A stretch of DNA of 64,000 bases, taken from contig NC_089738.1 in the NCBI RefSeq assembly GCF_035083965.1, positions 19,184,734 through 19,248,733 on the forward strand, read 5' to 3'. The notes beneath the pieces are model-generated. The model was not told the DNA's origin, made no database searches, and worked only from the letters and a program-made list of their open reading frames with translations. Position 1 is the stretch's first letter, and every line of letters begins with the position of its first letter. The translations under genes and the position numbers were made by a program. The DNA is from Branchiostoma lanceolatum. Lineage: Eukaryota; Chordata; Leptocardii; Amphioxiformes; Branchiostomatidae. This document shows positions 12,399 to 24,640 of the stretch, one piece after another.

Positions 12399-15300
12399 AT
12401 GTCCAAGAGTAGGCTTTTAGTGGTGATCTCTTTTATTTACTTTCTGTAGTAAATAAAATGCACTGTTGGTAGTTTTAGCCCGTGGTCAGTTGTGGCCACT
12501 GAAGGTGAGGAAACTCGACTTGAATGGTAGCATAGCAGGTAACGTTACGTCGATAGAAATAAAGTAATTATGCTATTCCATTTTTTTTACCTGAATTCGA
12601 ATAAATCTGTACAGAATTCGTATTATAGAAATACCTTGGGTGTACTGTGTACGTGGTCCGACGTCTGTGGACTTTGAACGTCTGATGCAACAGCTTAGTC
12701 ACATGTTTACCTGGTGACCGTATTCCACCTGATAACTGGCTACAGGATTCGCTGTCGGCATGTTCAAAGAACAAATATTGACGTGTACGTCTGAATACCT
12801 GGGTTGATAATAGCCCGAGTTAGTTACAGAGTCAGGTCATGAAGTCCATTGCATTGTTCTAACTATGTGAGATTTCGTTCTTACCTGTACCTCTTCCATG
12901 TAAAAATTACTGGCGGCAGGCTCTACATACAAACTTAACATCAAGCAACATCGCAGTGTTTGATATTGACTATTAAAGATAATACATGACGCAATATCCT
13001 TAGATGCGTAGAATTAATCATCAGAAGATAAACTAGATACCCGTAACAGGACGAGTTATGATATTGCCCTTGTTGCCACTTGTGAACTGTTTGTAGTGCT
13101 GATGAATATATCATGATGATGATGCCGCTTTCTTTAGGAACTTGCAGTTGCAGCTGCTGGTGGAGATATAAAGACAGTGGCGCGACTGATCCAACAAGAA
13201 GTTGATGTCAACTGTTGGTCCAGCGTGGTAAGTAAGGAGGAACCACTTTTTCTGTCACAAACCTGTTTCAGCACAAATCAAAGGGGGCTGGAATTAGGTA
13301 TCTTCCCCCCGTGCCATTAGAGCATGTTTATGGTCCCTGATATAGGTGGCGCCTTTTTCTTTCTAAGTATCTAAATATTCCGTTTCTCATGCATTACTGA
13401 AAACAGCGCTGTCAATTTCGATCACAAACATGATCTAAAGTACTAATCTCCATTGCTACTAAACTCATCACTACGCACGGTGAGATTTAGTTAAAAGTTT
13501 GTCATGAATGTACACCCAAGGAGATTATATGTAAAACCTTCTTGGTACACCGTAGCACCGGCCTTATTGAATTCTGCAGAATGGTCTTGTCTGGCTTTAA
13601 GGCCACGGTAGCTTATGTTTCATCATTTCTAATAATGTATATGTGTCCGGGGTGAGAGCTAGAAAAGGCAGTACCCCTCCAGTGTGGAGAATTTTGATAA
13701 ACAAATTAGCAAACTGCTGAGCAGGGTACTTTTAGCCAAGATACGCGCTGTACCGTACGTAGCACCTACAAAGACAAATGTTGATCATGAGTGGTACTAC
13801 GTTTAATTGACATGAAAACCATGTATTAAGTTCCCTGTACGGCAATGATACACGGTTTCACATGGTCAGTTCTATGGTGCATATTCTTGACTAACTTTCC
13901 GCAGACGTTGTTCAAACCCCTACCGGTACTAACAACACCTCGGCACCGTTGAAGTGACATTGTTCCTAGGTTAAGTCGGGTGATACTGAACATGATACAT
14001 TTTTGAGGAAAGGGAAGAAAATTCACATCGGTGCCCAGTAATCTTCAATCTACGAGGGACGGAAGTGTCTGCGTAAGCATTTTTGTCAACATTCTCGAGG
14101 AAATCAAAGATTCGACAGGAAATTCAAAACCCAATGGTGCCTATGTCAATTAGCAGGTCGTTGGAAAAATGACAAAAAACACTGCTATATCACTACTATG
14201 GGACGATCCGTATTAATTGTTACCTGGAATATATGTTGTTACTTGAAATATTTTAAAAGTTTTGATATGATTATACATATATGATCGTTACGCATCACTT
14301 CGAATAACAGCTGTGGGGTCCTATTATGATATGATACCATCTCTGTTCCTGCTGTTACAGGATGGATACTCACCACTTCACCATGCAGCTTCAGGAGGAC
14401 ATGTTGGTGTTGCTGAACTCCTCCTGAAGGCTGGAGCACAGGTGGACAGTAGGGATGGGGTAAGGGTTGATGCTTACTACAGGTGATTGACATGTTTGAG
14501 CGTTGAACATCACACATATTTAGTGTTTGTTATGACGTGTAGACAGGATTCTGTTACCATGTAATGTAATCTCTGCTCCTGCTTTTACAGTATGGAGACT
14601 CACCACTTCACAAGGCAGCATGTTTCGGACATGTTGGTGTTGCTGAACTCCTCCTGAAGGCTGGAGCACAGGTGGACAGTAGGGATCGGGTAATGGTTGA
14701 TGCTTACTACCTTAGACCTTAGTCCTTAGATCGTCCCGCAGCTTTGTTGCAACTTGGCGTCGATGTTTACTACTGGTGATTGAATTTTTTGTGTGTTACA
14801 CATCACAGATGTATATATCTAGTGCTTATTAGGATAATGAGGATAGAATTCTCTCACCATGTAATGTCATCTCTGTTCCTGCTGTTAGTTGGAAGCCACA
14901 CCACTTCACAAGGCAGCTTCAGGCGGACATGTTGGTGTTGTTGAACTCCTTCTGAAGGCTGGAGCACAGGTGGACAGTAGGGATCGGGTAAGGGTTGATG
15001 CTTACTACAGGTGATTGACATGTTGGAGTGTTGAACGTCACACATGTATGATGGGTGGGGTAGGATTCTGTTACCATGTAATGTCATCTCTAAGGGTTGA
15101 TGCTTACTACAGGTGATCGACATGTTTGAGTGTTGAACATCACGCATATTTAGTGTTTATTATTATATGTAGACAGGATTCTGTTACCATGTAATGTCAG
15201 CTCTGTTCCTGCTGTTACAGGATGAATCGACACCACTTCACAAGGCAGCTTCAGGCGGACATGTTGGTGTTGCTGAACTCCTCCTGAAGGCTGGAGCACA

Positions 15301-18300
15301 GGTGGACAGTAGGGATCGGGTAAGGGTTAATGCTTACTACAGGTGATTGACTGGTTATGAGTGTTTAACATCATTCATATCTATGATTGTTTATTATGAT
15401 AAAGGGGATCAGTCTAAGTAAAGTAGTCTTTTTTTCCTGTAGCAAATAAATGTACAGTATTTCCGCATAATCTAAGGTAAATCCAGGAGTGAGCTTGACG
15501 GAGTAAGAATGGAAGTGTGATATTGTTATGTATATCTCTTCATGAAAGAAAGCGAACCGTTCTATAGATATACGTCACGAGATCTCAAGAGGACAAAAGG
15601 GTTGTCCAATTTGTTTGTTTGTTTGTTTGTATGGATGTTGTCCAAAACTTTGTATTTGGATAATTCATCCATATCTCTAAATAGCTAATTTTTGTCTTGG
15701 AATAACTTCTCATTGATTTCATGTCCGCTGTTTTCTACGTAGAACGGTGAGACTCCTGAAGACATAGCGGCACGTAAAGACGTTCCATCGTGGCGGAATA
15801 AAGATTACGTTCTGGATGGAAGGAAGAAGATTCTCGAGCTTTTTGCAGCAGAAAAGATGAAGCGGTAGGTAACAAATCCAGTTATACTGTAGGTGTGCGT
15901 TATAAACGGTAAAGGGGCCTTATCAGCAGGGTTCTTTCCAATCATCACATTAAACACTACAGTTCTAAGTAACATGGATAGAATTTGGAAACTTCCAAAA
16001 CTTCTAAATTTCTAGCTGCTTCAGTAGCTACCTGTTACCTTGCTTATCCCATGACCAGGATGTTTAAACTACATGGACATTACATTCCAAGAGAATTGAA
16101 ATAGGTCAAATACAGCATCACTTATTACTTCTGACCACCAGATATTTGTTGAAATTCTCACCCTTTGATTGATATCATTAATTCCGTTCTTCTTTATTAT
16201 TTTTCTGCATAATGCTTTACGCTCAATTTTATTTCAAAGCCCTTACAGACGCAAAGTGGGTCCAGAAGGAGGTAAACTGCAAACCGCGTCGTGTACCGTC
16301 ACTGTACCACCTGGAGCCGTTACCATGGAAACAGAAATCACCTGCCAGGTAATCAACCCCGATGACGTCACCCTTCCTCTGAAGGACGGAGATATGTTAG
16401 TGAGTGACATCATAGAGCTGGGTCCGCACGGGACAACCTTCCTCCAACCTGTCACTGTACAGATGCAGTACAGCAGCACGTCGTCAGGTGGCGCCAGGGA
16501 GGCGGTCGTGTGGGTCACCCAGGACAGGTCACAATGGACGGAACTCAAGACGACTAAATTGGTACGTGAACAATCACAGATTTTTCAGAGTTCAAAATTT
16601 TCACATCAAGTCTTCCATTATTATTCACCAGTACTCGGTAAAATATACAACTGCCATTATTGGAGATATTGCTAGCACGGGAAATGCCGTCCACTATAAT
16701 AGCAAATGTATTCATTTTTTGTTTCATATTAGAGTGAGGACAAGCTTGCCGTGTCAGTGGACCATTTCTCCATCTTTGCCGTCATCAGTCAGCCCAAACA
16801 GGACCAGTCTACTGTGCCTATAGAGGGGCGCACTCTGACGTCATCAACGCAGCCTGCGGTACAAATCTGCTTCCCGGAACAGTCTGTGAGCACACCGACC
16901 CAGGTCATATTACAGGTCAGGGCATTATGTCATAGGTAAATCAATTCTAGAAAAGAATCGCAAAAGATATTTACAACGGATCTTGTTGCTATGTATGGTA
17001 ATAACCCACAACGGTATATGTCAACTACAGGTCCAAGAAGTTCCAAAAAGAGCAGTTGAAGACATAAAGGCAAAGGACCAGTCTTCCCCGCGCCTTCTGA
17101 GCAGCAGCCCGATTGTTCACGTGGAAACTGTTTCGGACGCCCAAGTCCATTTCCACAAACCAGTCACAGTGCGAGTCCCACATCCTCAACACTACATGGG
17201 CGTCCAACATGAGGGACCCGCCAAACTGAGAGTTATGTCATGTGAGGAGGAGACAGAAGACTGGGTGGATGTGACAGACGACACATCTATCACCTTGGTC
17301 ACAGAGGAGTATGTGGAGTTTGAAGTCAGCCATTTTACCAGGTAATGTAATTTCTTGGTCACTAGAATCTGTGTCGGGGACGTAGGACAGAACTATCAAA
17401 AGTCAAATTACATCAAATAGATTCCTTTCTTGGGACAGTTTAATATCAGTGATTTGATCGGTGATTTAATGCCATTGAGAGACAACGGCATTCCATCGAT
17501 GTATCCTTCGTCATCTAAAACTGCACATTTCTTGAAGTTAGGGGCTATCCTTAAAGCATTTTTTCGGTTTATCTGATTTCCAGATATATTTTACTCCTTG
17601 TCACGGACATCTTCCATGACCCGGAAGTCCTAGGCCCAATCCCGTTGCACCTTTGCAAATGGCTCGAACATCGTGCCGTGCAGTTCATACTTCTGCAGCG
17701 GGAGGACAACATGAAACAAGTCGTCATAGAATGCACACCAGCTGAAGAGGCAGACACCGAACATACAAAGCTACAGCAAAAGGGTTACAAGGGTCCGTTG
17801 CCTTCTAAGTCAGTCACGTTATTCGAAGGACAAAAGGTAGAAATACGTTTGCTGGGTAATGTGTCAATCGCGTCATCCTGCACGCAACCACACATCACCT
17901 TCCACAGCCAGAGACGTAACCGTCTCCAAATTCAGATCGAGGGCCGAGATGGTTCAGGCGGCAACGGAACTGTTGCGTTCTTGGCCTTGCCACGCGTCAA
18001 AGTCCAAAAAGAGAAAGATAACGCAAAAATAAGGAACGTGCGCAGAAAGCTCGAGAAACTCGGGAATCCCACAGACGAAGACGATCTACAATCAAAAGAG
18101 CTTTGCTCACTCCCGATCTACGTGCCGTGTGATTCTTCAAATGGGGTAAGATAACATTGATATATCTGTTTTCGTTGGGAAAGAAAGGAGGAAATAGTTT
18201 ATATAGCATGAAAGAAATAGACAACTATGACATTCACATTGTTAGGGAATTTTCTCTCTGTTATTTGCAATATAGCCTTGCCCCTTTTTTACATTTCAGG

Positions 18301-20134
18301 TACTCATCGAAATTATATCATAGGCCAAAAAATACCCACACACCCAAAAAGGCTGATCACCTAATGATCTAAACGCAGTTGTTGTATAATTTCACGTCAT
18401 AGTCCAAAACGACAATAAAGTAATAATAGTTTTGCTCTTATTTACAGACGTCAGAAGGAGCTGCAGGTGGTGCAACTTTCAAAGGTAAGGTAACATTTTT
18501 TTTCACAAAGAAAAGGTGCGACGTCACGTAGATGTGAAGTGTCGCGAAAGGTGTATCTACGAAAGGAAGAGAGTAGGAGTTACTCTGCTGCTTTTTCACA
18601 ATCATTCCATTTGGTTGGTCGCAGTCCTTTCTTGCACGATAGCCTTAGAACAGACAATAATCCCCACTACCTGCTCTTATAAGATAATATCTAGACATAC
18701 TGAGGCATCCATGCCTTGGGCTGGTTTATTGGTTTATTGGCAAAAAGACTTCCATTAGTGAAGTACACAAGTGTACTTCACTTTTCTTACTATGGAGTCA
18801 CATAACATACACATTACATTGGAACACATACGCATAATATTACATCATATATATACATTTACACATGTTCCGGTGGGACAGGTCATTCCGGCTTAAAACA
18901 GGGAGTTCCGATAAGCGACCTCTAGTATTTGTTTCACATAACCGTCAACCATAATTTCGTCATAACTGAATTGCTAGAGATGGCTTTTTACACTTGAAGG
19001 TAAAAGGTGTGTATGTTCTTATCCAAAACATATATTCTGTGGTCTACGCTGTCTTTCAGGCGTTGGGAAGTACTTCTATTTCATCAAGAAAGAGGTAAGT
19101 TCGGACTGGAAGGATTTGGCCTTCCATCTTGGATTTGAGGGGTCAGACATCAACAACATTGCCGGCAGAAACCCCGACGACAAGTCCCGCTGCATGGACA
19201 TGTTGAGGGAGTGGCAGAAGCGGGAGGGAAACTCCGCGACCTTAGAGGTCCTGAAAGAGGCTCTGTTGAACGCTGGGCTGAAGAGCGTTGCGGATGATTT
19301 AGAGATCAAACACCCACAACAAATTGCTAGATACGGGTAAGTATACATTGCTTCATGGAAGTACTTTTCAGATAGAAGAATTGCAAGTTCTTGCCCGAAG
19401 GCTTTTCTTCAGATATATGACTTTTTCGACATGATATTTTACAAGACAAGCAGGAACCTAAGGGAATTCTTCCATTGCCACATTCTTTATTATAGTGTTT
19501 GTCATCTAAATGATACCGTTTGTCACATCAATCAGACAAATACATCCCTGGTTTTGAAAAGTTCATCTGTATGTAGTTTTCTCCTTATCAGACAGACCTC
19601 CACAACAAGGGGAGAAGAAGAGATATGCCCTCCAAAAAGGTAACGTATTATGCATCGACATGTTTTACAGTACGAAACGATTTTAACGCGACCATCAACT
19701 TTGGTTATTACTAATAATATATTCATGGTTATAAGTGACGTTAAAAAGGGCAACTCTACTATACGCTGTCAGAGATACCAACGAACCAACCAACGAACCA
19801 ACGAACCAACGAACCAACCAACCAACCAACCAACCCGCCAACCAACCAACCAACCAACCAACCCGCCAACTAACCATTCATTCATTTCATTCAACCAACG
19901 TTGTACGTATTAGTTCCAAAATATAAAGATGGCTTTTTTGCCACATCCCATGGATGGAGTGACACCAAAATGACCCAGTTGCTTTTTTTATTTGCTCGTT
20001 CGTCTGTTACGCTTAATATAAGCATGTGCATTTATATCCTCTTCAGTGAAGAAGACTCCATTGCTACGATGGTGACACGTGTATTTGCAGCTGGCGCAAC
20101 ATCTATTAGACAAATCTTCAACAGGAAGAAGTGA
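12399..20134 (+). CDS. Ankyrin-repeat / ZU5 / UPA / death-domain protein, copy B
   Basis: Exons: 12399-12422, 13138-13227, 14361-14459, 14591-14689, 14889-14987, 15221-15319, 15743-15864, 16249-16561, 16733-16915, 17031-17341, 17584-18145, 18448-18484, 19060-19336, 19592-19639, 20047-20134. All phases close and give 816 aa. Ankyrin cap 9-38, four ankyrin repeats 39-170, linker to 211, ZU5 about 211-330, second ZU5-like module about 335-480, UPA about 480-660, death domain about 680-770, then a basic tail ending NRKK. ZU5 modules end in H326-F327-S328 and H477-F478-T479. These match the His-Phe-Ser autoproteolysis site known in PIDD and UNC5CL, so B may self-cleave into up to three pieces; this is inference. 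The exon-1 donor is GTGATC rather than GTGAGC as in copy A, which makes exon 1 uncertain. The protein is probably cytosolic. Confidence 0.82.
14361..15319 (+). repeat. Array of four one-repeat ankyrin exons
   Basis: 99-nt phase-0 exons start at 14361, 14591, 14889 and 15221, with the same intron framework as copy A. The second has CF in place of the usual SG at positions 11-12. The last three all end in DR. Between the third and fourth exons, intron 3' sequence (catctct, ending 15091) joins directly to intron 5' sequence (aagggttgatg, from 15092). This marks a lost exon. Confidence 0.88.
14713..14768 (-). mobile_element. 5'-truncated non-LTR retrotransposon 3' end
   Basis: About 55 bp in the second ankyrin intron read ccttagacc-ttagtcc-ttagatc followed by sequence similar to the element at 63838-64000. 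On the minus strand this is the last codons of the same reverse-transcriptase-type ORF, its stop, and the taaggtc tail repeats. It is absent from the matching introns of copy A. It interrupts the otherwise regular ttgatgcttactac intron motif. Confidence 0.65.
19777..19875. repeat. (AACC)n simple repeat
   Basis: About 100 bp of AACC/AACG tetranucleotides in the last intron of copy B, between exons 19592-19639 and 20047-20134. Apparent Asn-Glx-Pro-Thr open frames here are artefacts of the repeat. Confidence 0.9.
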
Positions 20135-20497
20135 GAAGTAAAGAGACGATCTTCAATCGTCAGTGGTCCTGACTGCTGTAAGCTTGCAAACAACAAAAAC
20201 AAAACAAAAACCTTCGCAGTCGAAGAAGTAGTATCTAGTCATAACTTAGTCTAGTTCTTTTGAATCTTTGGCAAAACTCTTATCCAAGCAGAAGCTGTGT
20301 TAAAATTGTTGGACGCAAAGACAGAAGTACTAGTACGAAGTACTAATCTAAGACCTTACTAAAAAAGCTGGTGCATTATGCCGATGGGGGTCGTATACAA
20401 GAGATAGCATGTACATACAGAATGCTATAGTTATTACCAATTGGCGATAAATCGTGCAAAGAGAGTCGACAAATATTAATTACTCAGTTTTCATTTC

Positions 20498-20630
20498 TCT
20501 GCAGCACGCCTGTTTTAGCACAGTTTGCATGTATCAGCATGTCATTCAATCTCAATCTCAACAAGCCGTTCGAGGAGGTAGTTGTCTCATAGTACTGAGT
20601 TTCAGGTGAGGGGTAGTCCTCACATTCATT
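20498..20630. repeat. Fourth copy of the 3'-flanking motif block
   Basis: Starts ctgcagcacgcctg and ends gaggggtagtcctcac, matching the blocks at 9865, 10078 and 11117. It lies about 360 bp after the stop of gene B and supports extension of the segmental duplication past the gene. Confidence 0.6.
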
Positions 20631-23197
20631 GTCTTGTCTTAGAGAGATCAACCAAAGTTGAAGGTAAACTAGGAAATTGCAATAGCAATCGTGACATCCA
20701 CCAGCTAATTCCATGACAGCTTACGTGTGGCTTTCTGTGTAGCTCTCCTTGTTAGCATCCTTCGCCAAGCTGATCTGCCAAAGACATGCTTGTACGGTAT
20801 AACCTAAAATTCAAGCCACAATATCCTGAAAATAAGCAAATTAATGATGTTTATAGTGAATTTCAAGTAGAATCATTATTATTAGTCAAGAGTTTCTAAT
20901 GATATCTGCACATAAGGTGACTGTATATCTTTAAAGGTTCAAGAGGACATTATTGACAAAAAGACATGCCATGGATTTAGTATATTTATAATCATCAATG
21001 TCATCATCAGTTAAAAAGGTGCTGCTGAAAATACATCAATAATGATATAGTGACATATTTTCTTTACGCTTATAAAGGAGAGATACACACAACATTCATT
21101 GTTAAAGAACGAATCTCGAGACACATTTTGGTGAAGCACAGTTTATTTTGTAAATAGATAGATCTGTATAAATATAGTTCATAGAGCCAGCACACAAGTG
21201 GAACAACAACCGTTACAGTTCGTCAACCACGAAGCGTGGCAACATGATATGCATACCGTAAGTTGCCTTAGTTTTGCTGAAAGGAGCTTCTGGCACCAGG
21301 ATTTTCTATGTACGTACTGTATACAGTCTAATTTGTACACCAGTGTTTATGCCAATGAGAATAGAGGTGAAGCGATTAGCTGCTGTGAGAACTATGTGGA
21401 TAGTTTGTACAATATTTGTGGTTTGAACATTTTGTACAGTTCTTGTGGTTTTCTAGTAAAGGACAATCTTACAAACAGTATTCTTGCATTTTCTTCCTTC
21501 TGCACAAGCAGTTTCATTCCATAACAGTTATGGAAACATAAAATCCGTAATGATCTCAGAATCCCTGTCAAAAGATTTCTTTGGAGAGTTTAGATTTGTA
21601 AAGTACATGAAATTCATGTCAACCTATCCCTTAGTTTTTACGTCTCCTAAAAGGAAATGCAAACTGAATTGTACTCCCTCCCCCCAAAAACATTTTCGTT
21701 GACAAGTGCACTGATACATGTCATCTGATATGGTCTATTGCCTTTAAGAATTTACAATGAATTCTAAGACAACTCTTGCACAAACAGGCGTCATTAAATT
21801 TGTTTGATGGATCCCCACAAATTCTTTTAATAGTTATGATGACATGTATAACTATAGTTTTGATGGGAAGGATTTGAAAGGCAGTGGACTAACGCACATG
21901 TTCAGAGTAGCTCACCGAACTAAGTTATGATTCAGCATAGTGTTCAAATTTCCAATTCTTCGCAATCCCAAGTTTGAAAACACTCAGTTGCATCAGGAAC
22001 ACATAATATGTATGCACAAAGTTAAAGTGAAAGAAATTTACATCCAAGTTTTGCCACTGGCTGCTGCCTAATGCACAGATGTCAGCATGCCAAGATATTG
22101 AAAGTCTATCCGAACAAATTAATTTACATGAAACTGAAACATCAAATTCTATTTAAACGTCACACTTTAACTTCTTAATCTTAAAGACTTTGGGATGAAC
22201 AAATTTAAGTGGCCTAAATTCAACCAAGTTGCTCAAATTCTTAGAAACATTGCCATAAAATGCAGCTTTGGAGTTTCAAGTTAAGATCAAACATTTTTTT
22301 ATACTGGACTATTTACATGAGACAAAATGGAACCATCACGAAATCATAATTTTTGCATTTTCGTTTTCTTTGTTGGCTTTGGCATCGCCAAACTTACTAG
22401 TAACACTTCTTCAATTCTGTCTATCAGCACATTAAGATTGCTTTTATCACTTAAAGCATGAAGAAAGGACACCAAGAAAATCTCAAATTCATAACGTTTC
22501 CGCAACATACAAAGTCCACTTATGGCTCAAAACTCACTTAAATTGCATATTATACATGGGCTTTGTCAACATTGTAACAGTTACTAAATTTGCCCCATTG
22601 TACTCGTACTAGCAATTAAACTTTGAACTGTCTTTGCCAGTTATTGACTTTTGAACAAATAATACAGGGAAAAATAGCTCTTAAGATATTCTAAACATTA
22701 CCAACCACAAAATAGCTCTTATGATTGACTTAAATTCGAAGGATCATTACCTAATACTCAAACCACAAGTCTTAAGATTGTGATACATTCTTTCTTAATA
22801 TCACCAACATACTTCCCTCAGTCTTCTTCACCAGATTGTCTCACAGTCTTCCTCACGTCTGTCTTGACCTTGTGGTCTCAAGGTCAAACTTCATTTCCAA
22901 CCTGATTGCCGAACAACATCGCTACCCGATCAACTTTCATTAAGTTCTGCCACCAACGCGCCTTTATAGGATTTGTCAAATATAATCCAATACTTATGGG
23001 AAAACTATATTCATGCTGTAATATTCTTGATGTCAAGAGGAATCAAAACTTACATCGTTAAGGTAAAATATCAATGTAACATGATGATTGTAATGAACTG
23101 TACGGAGCTGATATTTCAAATCAAATTTGCAGCTTTAATGTGCCCTTTAGGACTGACAATGGAGAAATCGTTTCACTCTGTCCAAGCTCCTCGAACC

Positions 23198-23413
23198 CAG
23201 GGCTGTCTCCAGGACCCGTCCCTCCGTCTGGGGCAGAAATCTGTTTGTTGGGACAGACAAAAATTTCACCCAAAAAGATTTGTACAAATAATCTTGACCT
23301 TATGACCTGAAATTTATGAAAACGTATTTCCTTGGGCTTAAAATGACAGATTTAACAAAAAAAAACAAAAAAATGAGTGGGATGGGGAAAATGTAAAGCT
23401 AGAGATAGCCCTG
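23198..23413. mobile_element. MITE with CAGGGCTGTCTCCAG ends, copy 1
   Basis: The left end is CAGGGCTGTCTCCAG at 23198; the right end is a two-mismatch complement (ctagagatagccctg) ending at 23413. Inner sequence (gggacagac, caaaatttcaccc) recurs at 29380-29614, 31214-31440 and 54529-54749. No coding capacity. Confidence 0.8.
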
Positions 23414-24399
23414 TTTAAATCCGATACATTCTGAATCCAAAATTGCTCAGTCAAAATTACCACATTTTGGTGCATTACACACCTGCTTTGCCGGCATCAG
23501 TCTGTGGCTGGTTATATCATACAGAATACCTTGCCTAAACCATTCCTATATCTGGTTCTCACTGTACTGTACTGTACTGAAGAGTACCTTGATTACATTG
23601 CAAGATCCTATTGACACAGTCTTTCCATACAGCTTTCAGATACTTTCCTTTTCAACCAACTTCAACATTTCCCACAATATTCCTTGACATCACTTTCATT
23701 TCACTTCTTCCAAGAAAACACCAACCATATTCTTCTCTTAAGACAGCCCTTTTAGACAAGATCCCTTTCCACATAATGATAATAATAATGATAAAACTTT
23801 AATGTAACTAGTAGTAAACTATATTGCAGAAGGTCAATTAAATACAACTACAATATACAGGTAATATGACATAAAACTTATGAAATATTAACATCAACTT
23901 TACAATCATCATTTTAATACTTAAAGTGCAATAAGATGATTCCTCTCTGAATCATCATTTTCAACTAATATCAACTTGACAATGACTTTGCCGATGAAGC
24001 TAAATGCTTTACGATGTTTCTCTTATCAAATGATTTTGGCAAGCATAAACAGAACGCATCTTTATGCGACAGATGCTCTTATCATAAAAAAAAGAAATCA
24101 GCACTAAAAAAAGTGACTTGCCCCCATAGTGACTTAAACAAGTTGCAAATAAAAGAAGGAAGTTTTGAAGGGTCCTCCCAAACATTTTGTGATATCCGGT
24201 AAAGAAAAAACTTTCTCCTATCGCCTTCAAGTTTTAGACTAGAAAACTCTGCTGGAGAAAGGAAGTCTTACACAACAAAATGTTCTTTTATCCTTGGCAA
24301 CCTTCCAGCAACCTACTGAAGGCGTAAATGATGAATGCCCTCCCATCAATGTGACTACGACTGTTTGTGGTAAAGGAAGTACCATTATAGCCTTTTTAG

Positions 24400-24640
24400 G
24401 CTGTAAGGGCAGTAGGTTGTTTATCCACTGTGCATGTCAAGGGCATGGGACTGGAAGGCGGAGCCCATCCCTCTTGTTCTACTGCTTTTTACCTCCCCAA
24501 CCAAAATCAGGTACCCATTGGGGAAAGTGCCTTTCCCAAGGACACAACGTTTAGCAAGAAAACGCCGATCAAACCCGTGGCCTCTCGATCTTGTGTCCAT
24601 GCACTAGCCTAGCCATTCAAGCTTGGCCATTCGATGCCAC
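24400..24640 (-). mobile_element. tRNA-derived SINE copy
   Basis: On the minus strand there is a tRNA-like head (ggccacgggtttgatcggc, a B-box-like segment). It is followed by a body shared with other copies here: cttgggaaaggcact, a loop containing ggtaaaaagcagtagaac, and gggatgggctccgcc. Related copies lie at 41230, 46335, 51930, 57985 and 63235. Confidence 0.65.

Larger units (their letters stand above)
11881..20730 (+). repeat. Tandem segmental duplication, copy B (right unit)
   Basis: This is the direct-repeat partner of 1-10300. It begins with the same upstream sequence as base 1 and includes the same exon series. It differs by having fewer ankyrin exons, by small indels, and by lacking the 7970 foldback element and the 10424 hAT element. 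The 3' match ends close to 20730 (agctaattccatgac-like sequence). Confidence 0.85.

Noticed and set aside
14239..14517. Minus-strand open frames across ankyrin exons (also at 3017, 3504, 4206, 4460, 14854) with similar predicted peptides
   Set aside because: They are the antisense of ankyrin exons plus homologous intron sequence; similarity between them reflects the unit repeat, not a gene family.
21198..21524. 108-codon plus-strand open frame with several cysteines
   Set aside because: No homology or motif recognised, AT-rich context, and it lies opposite a probable PPM1L 3' UTR.
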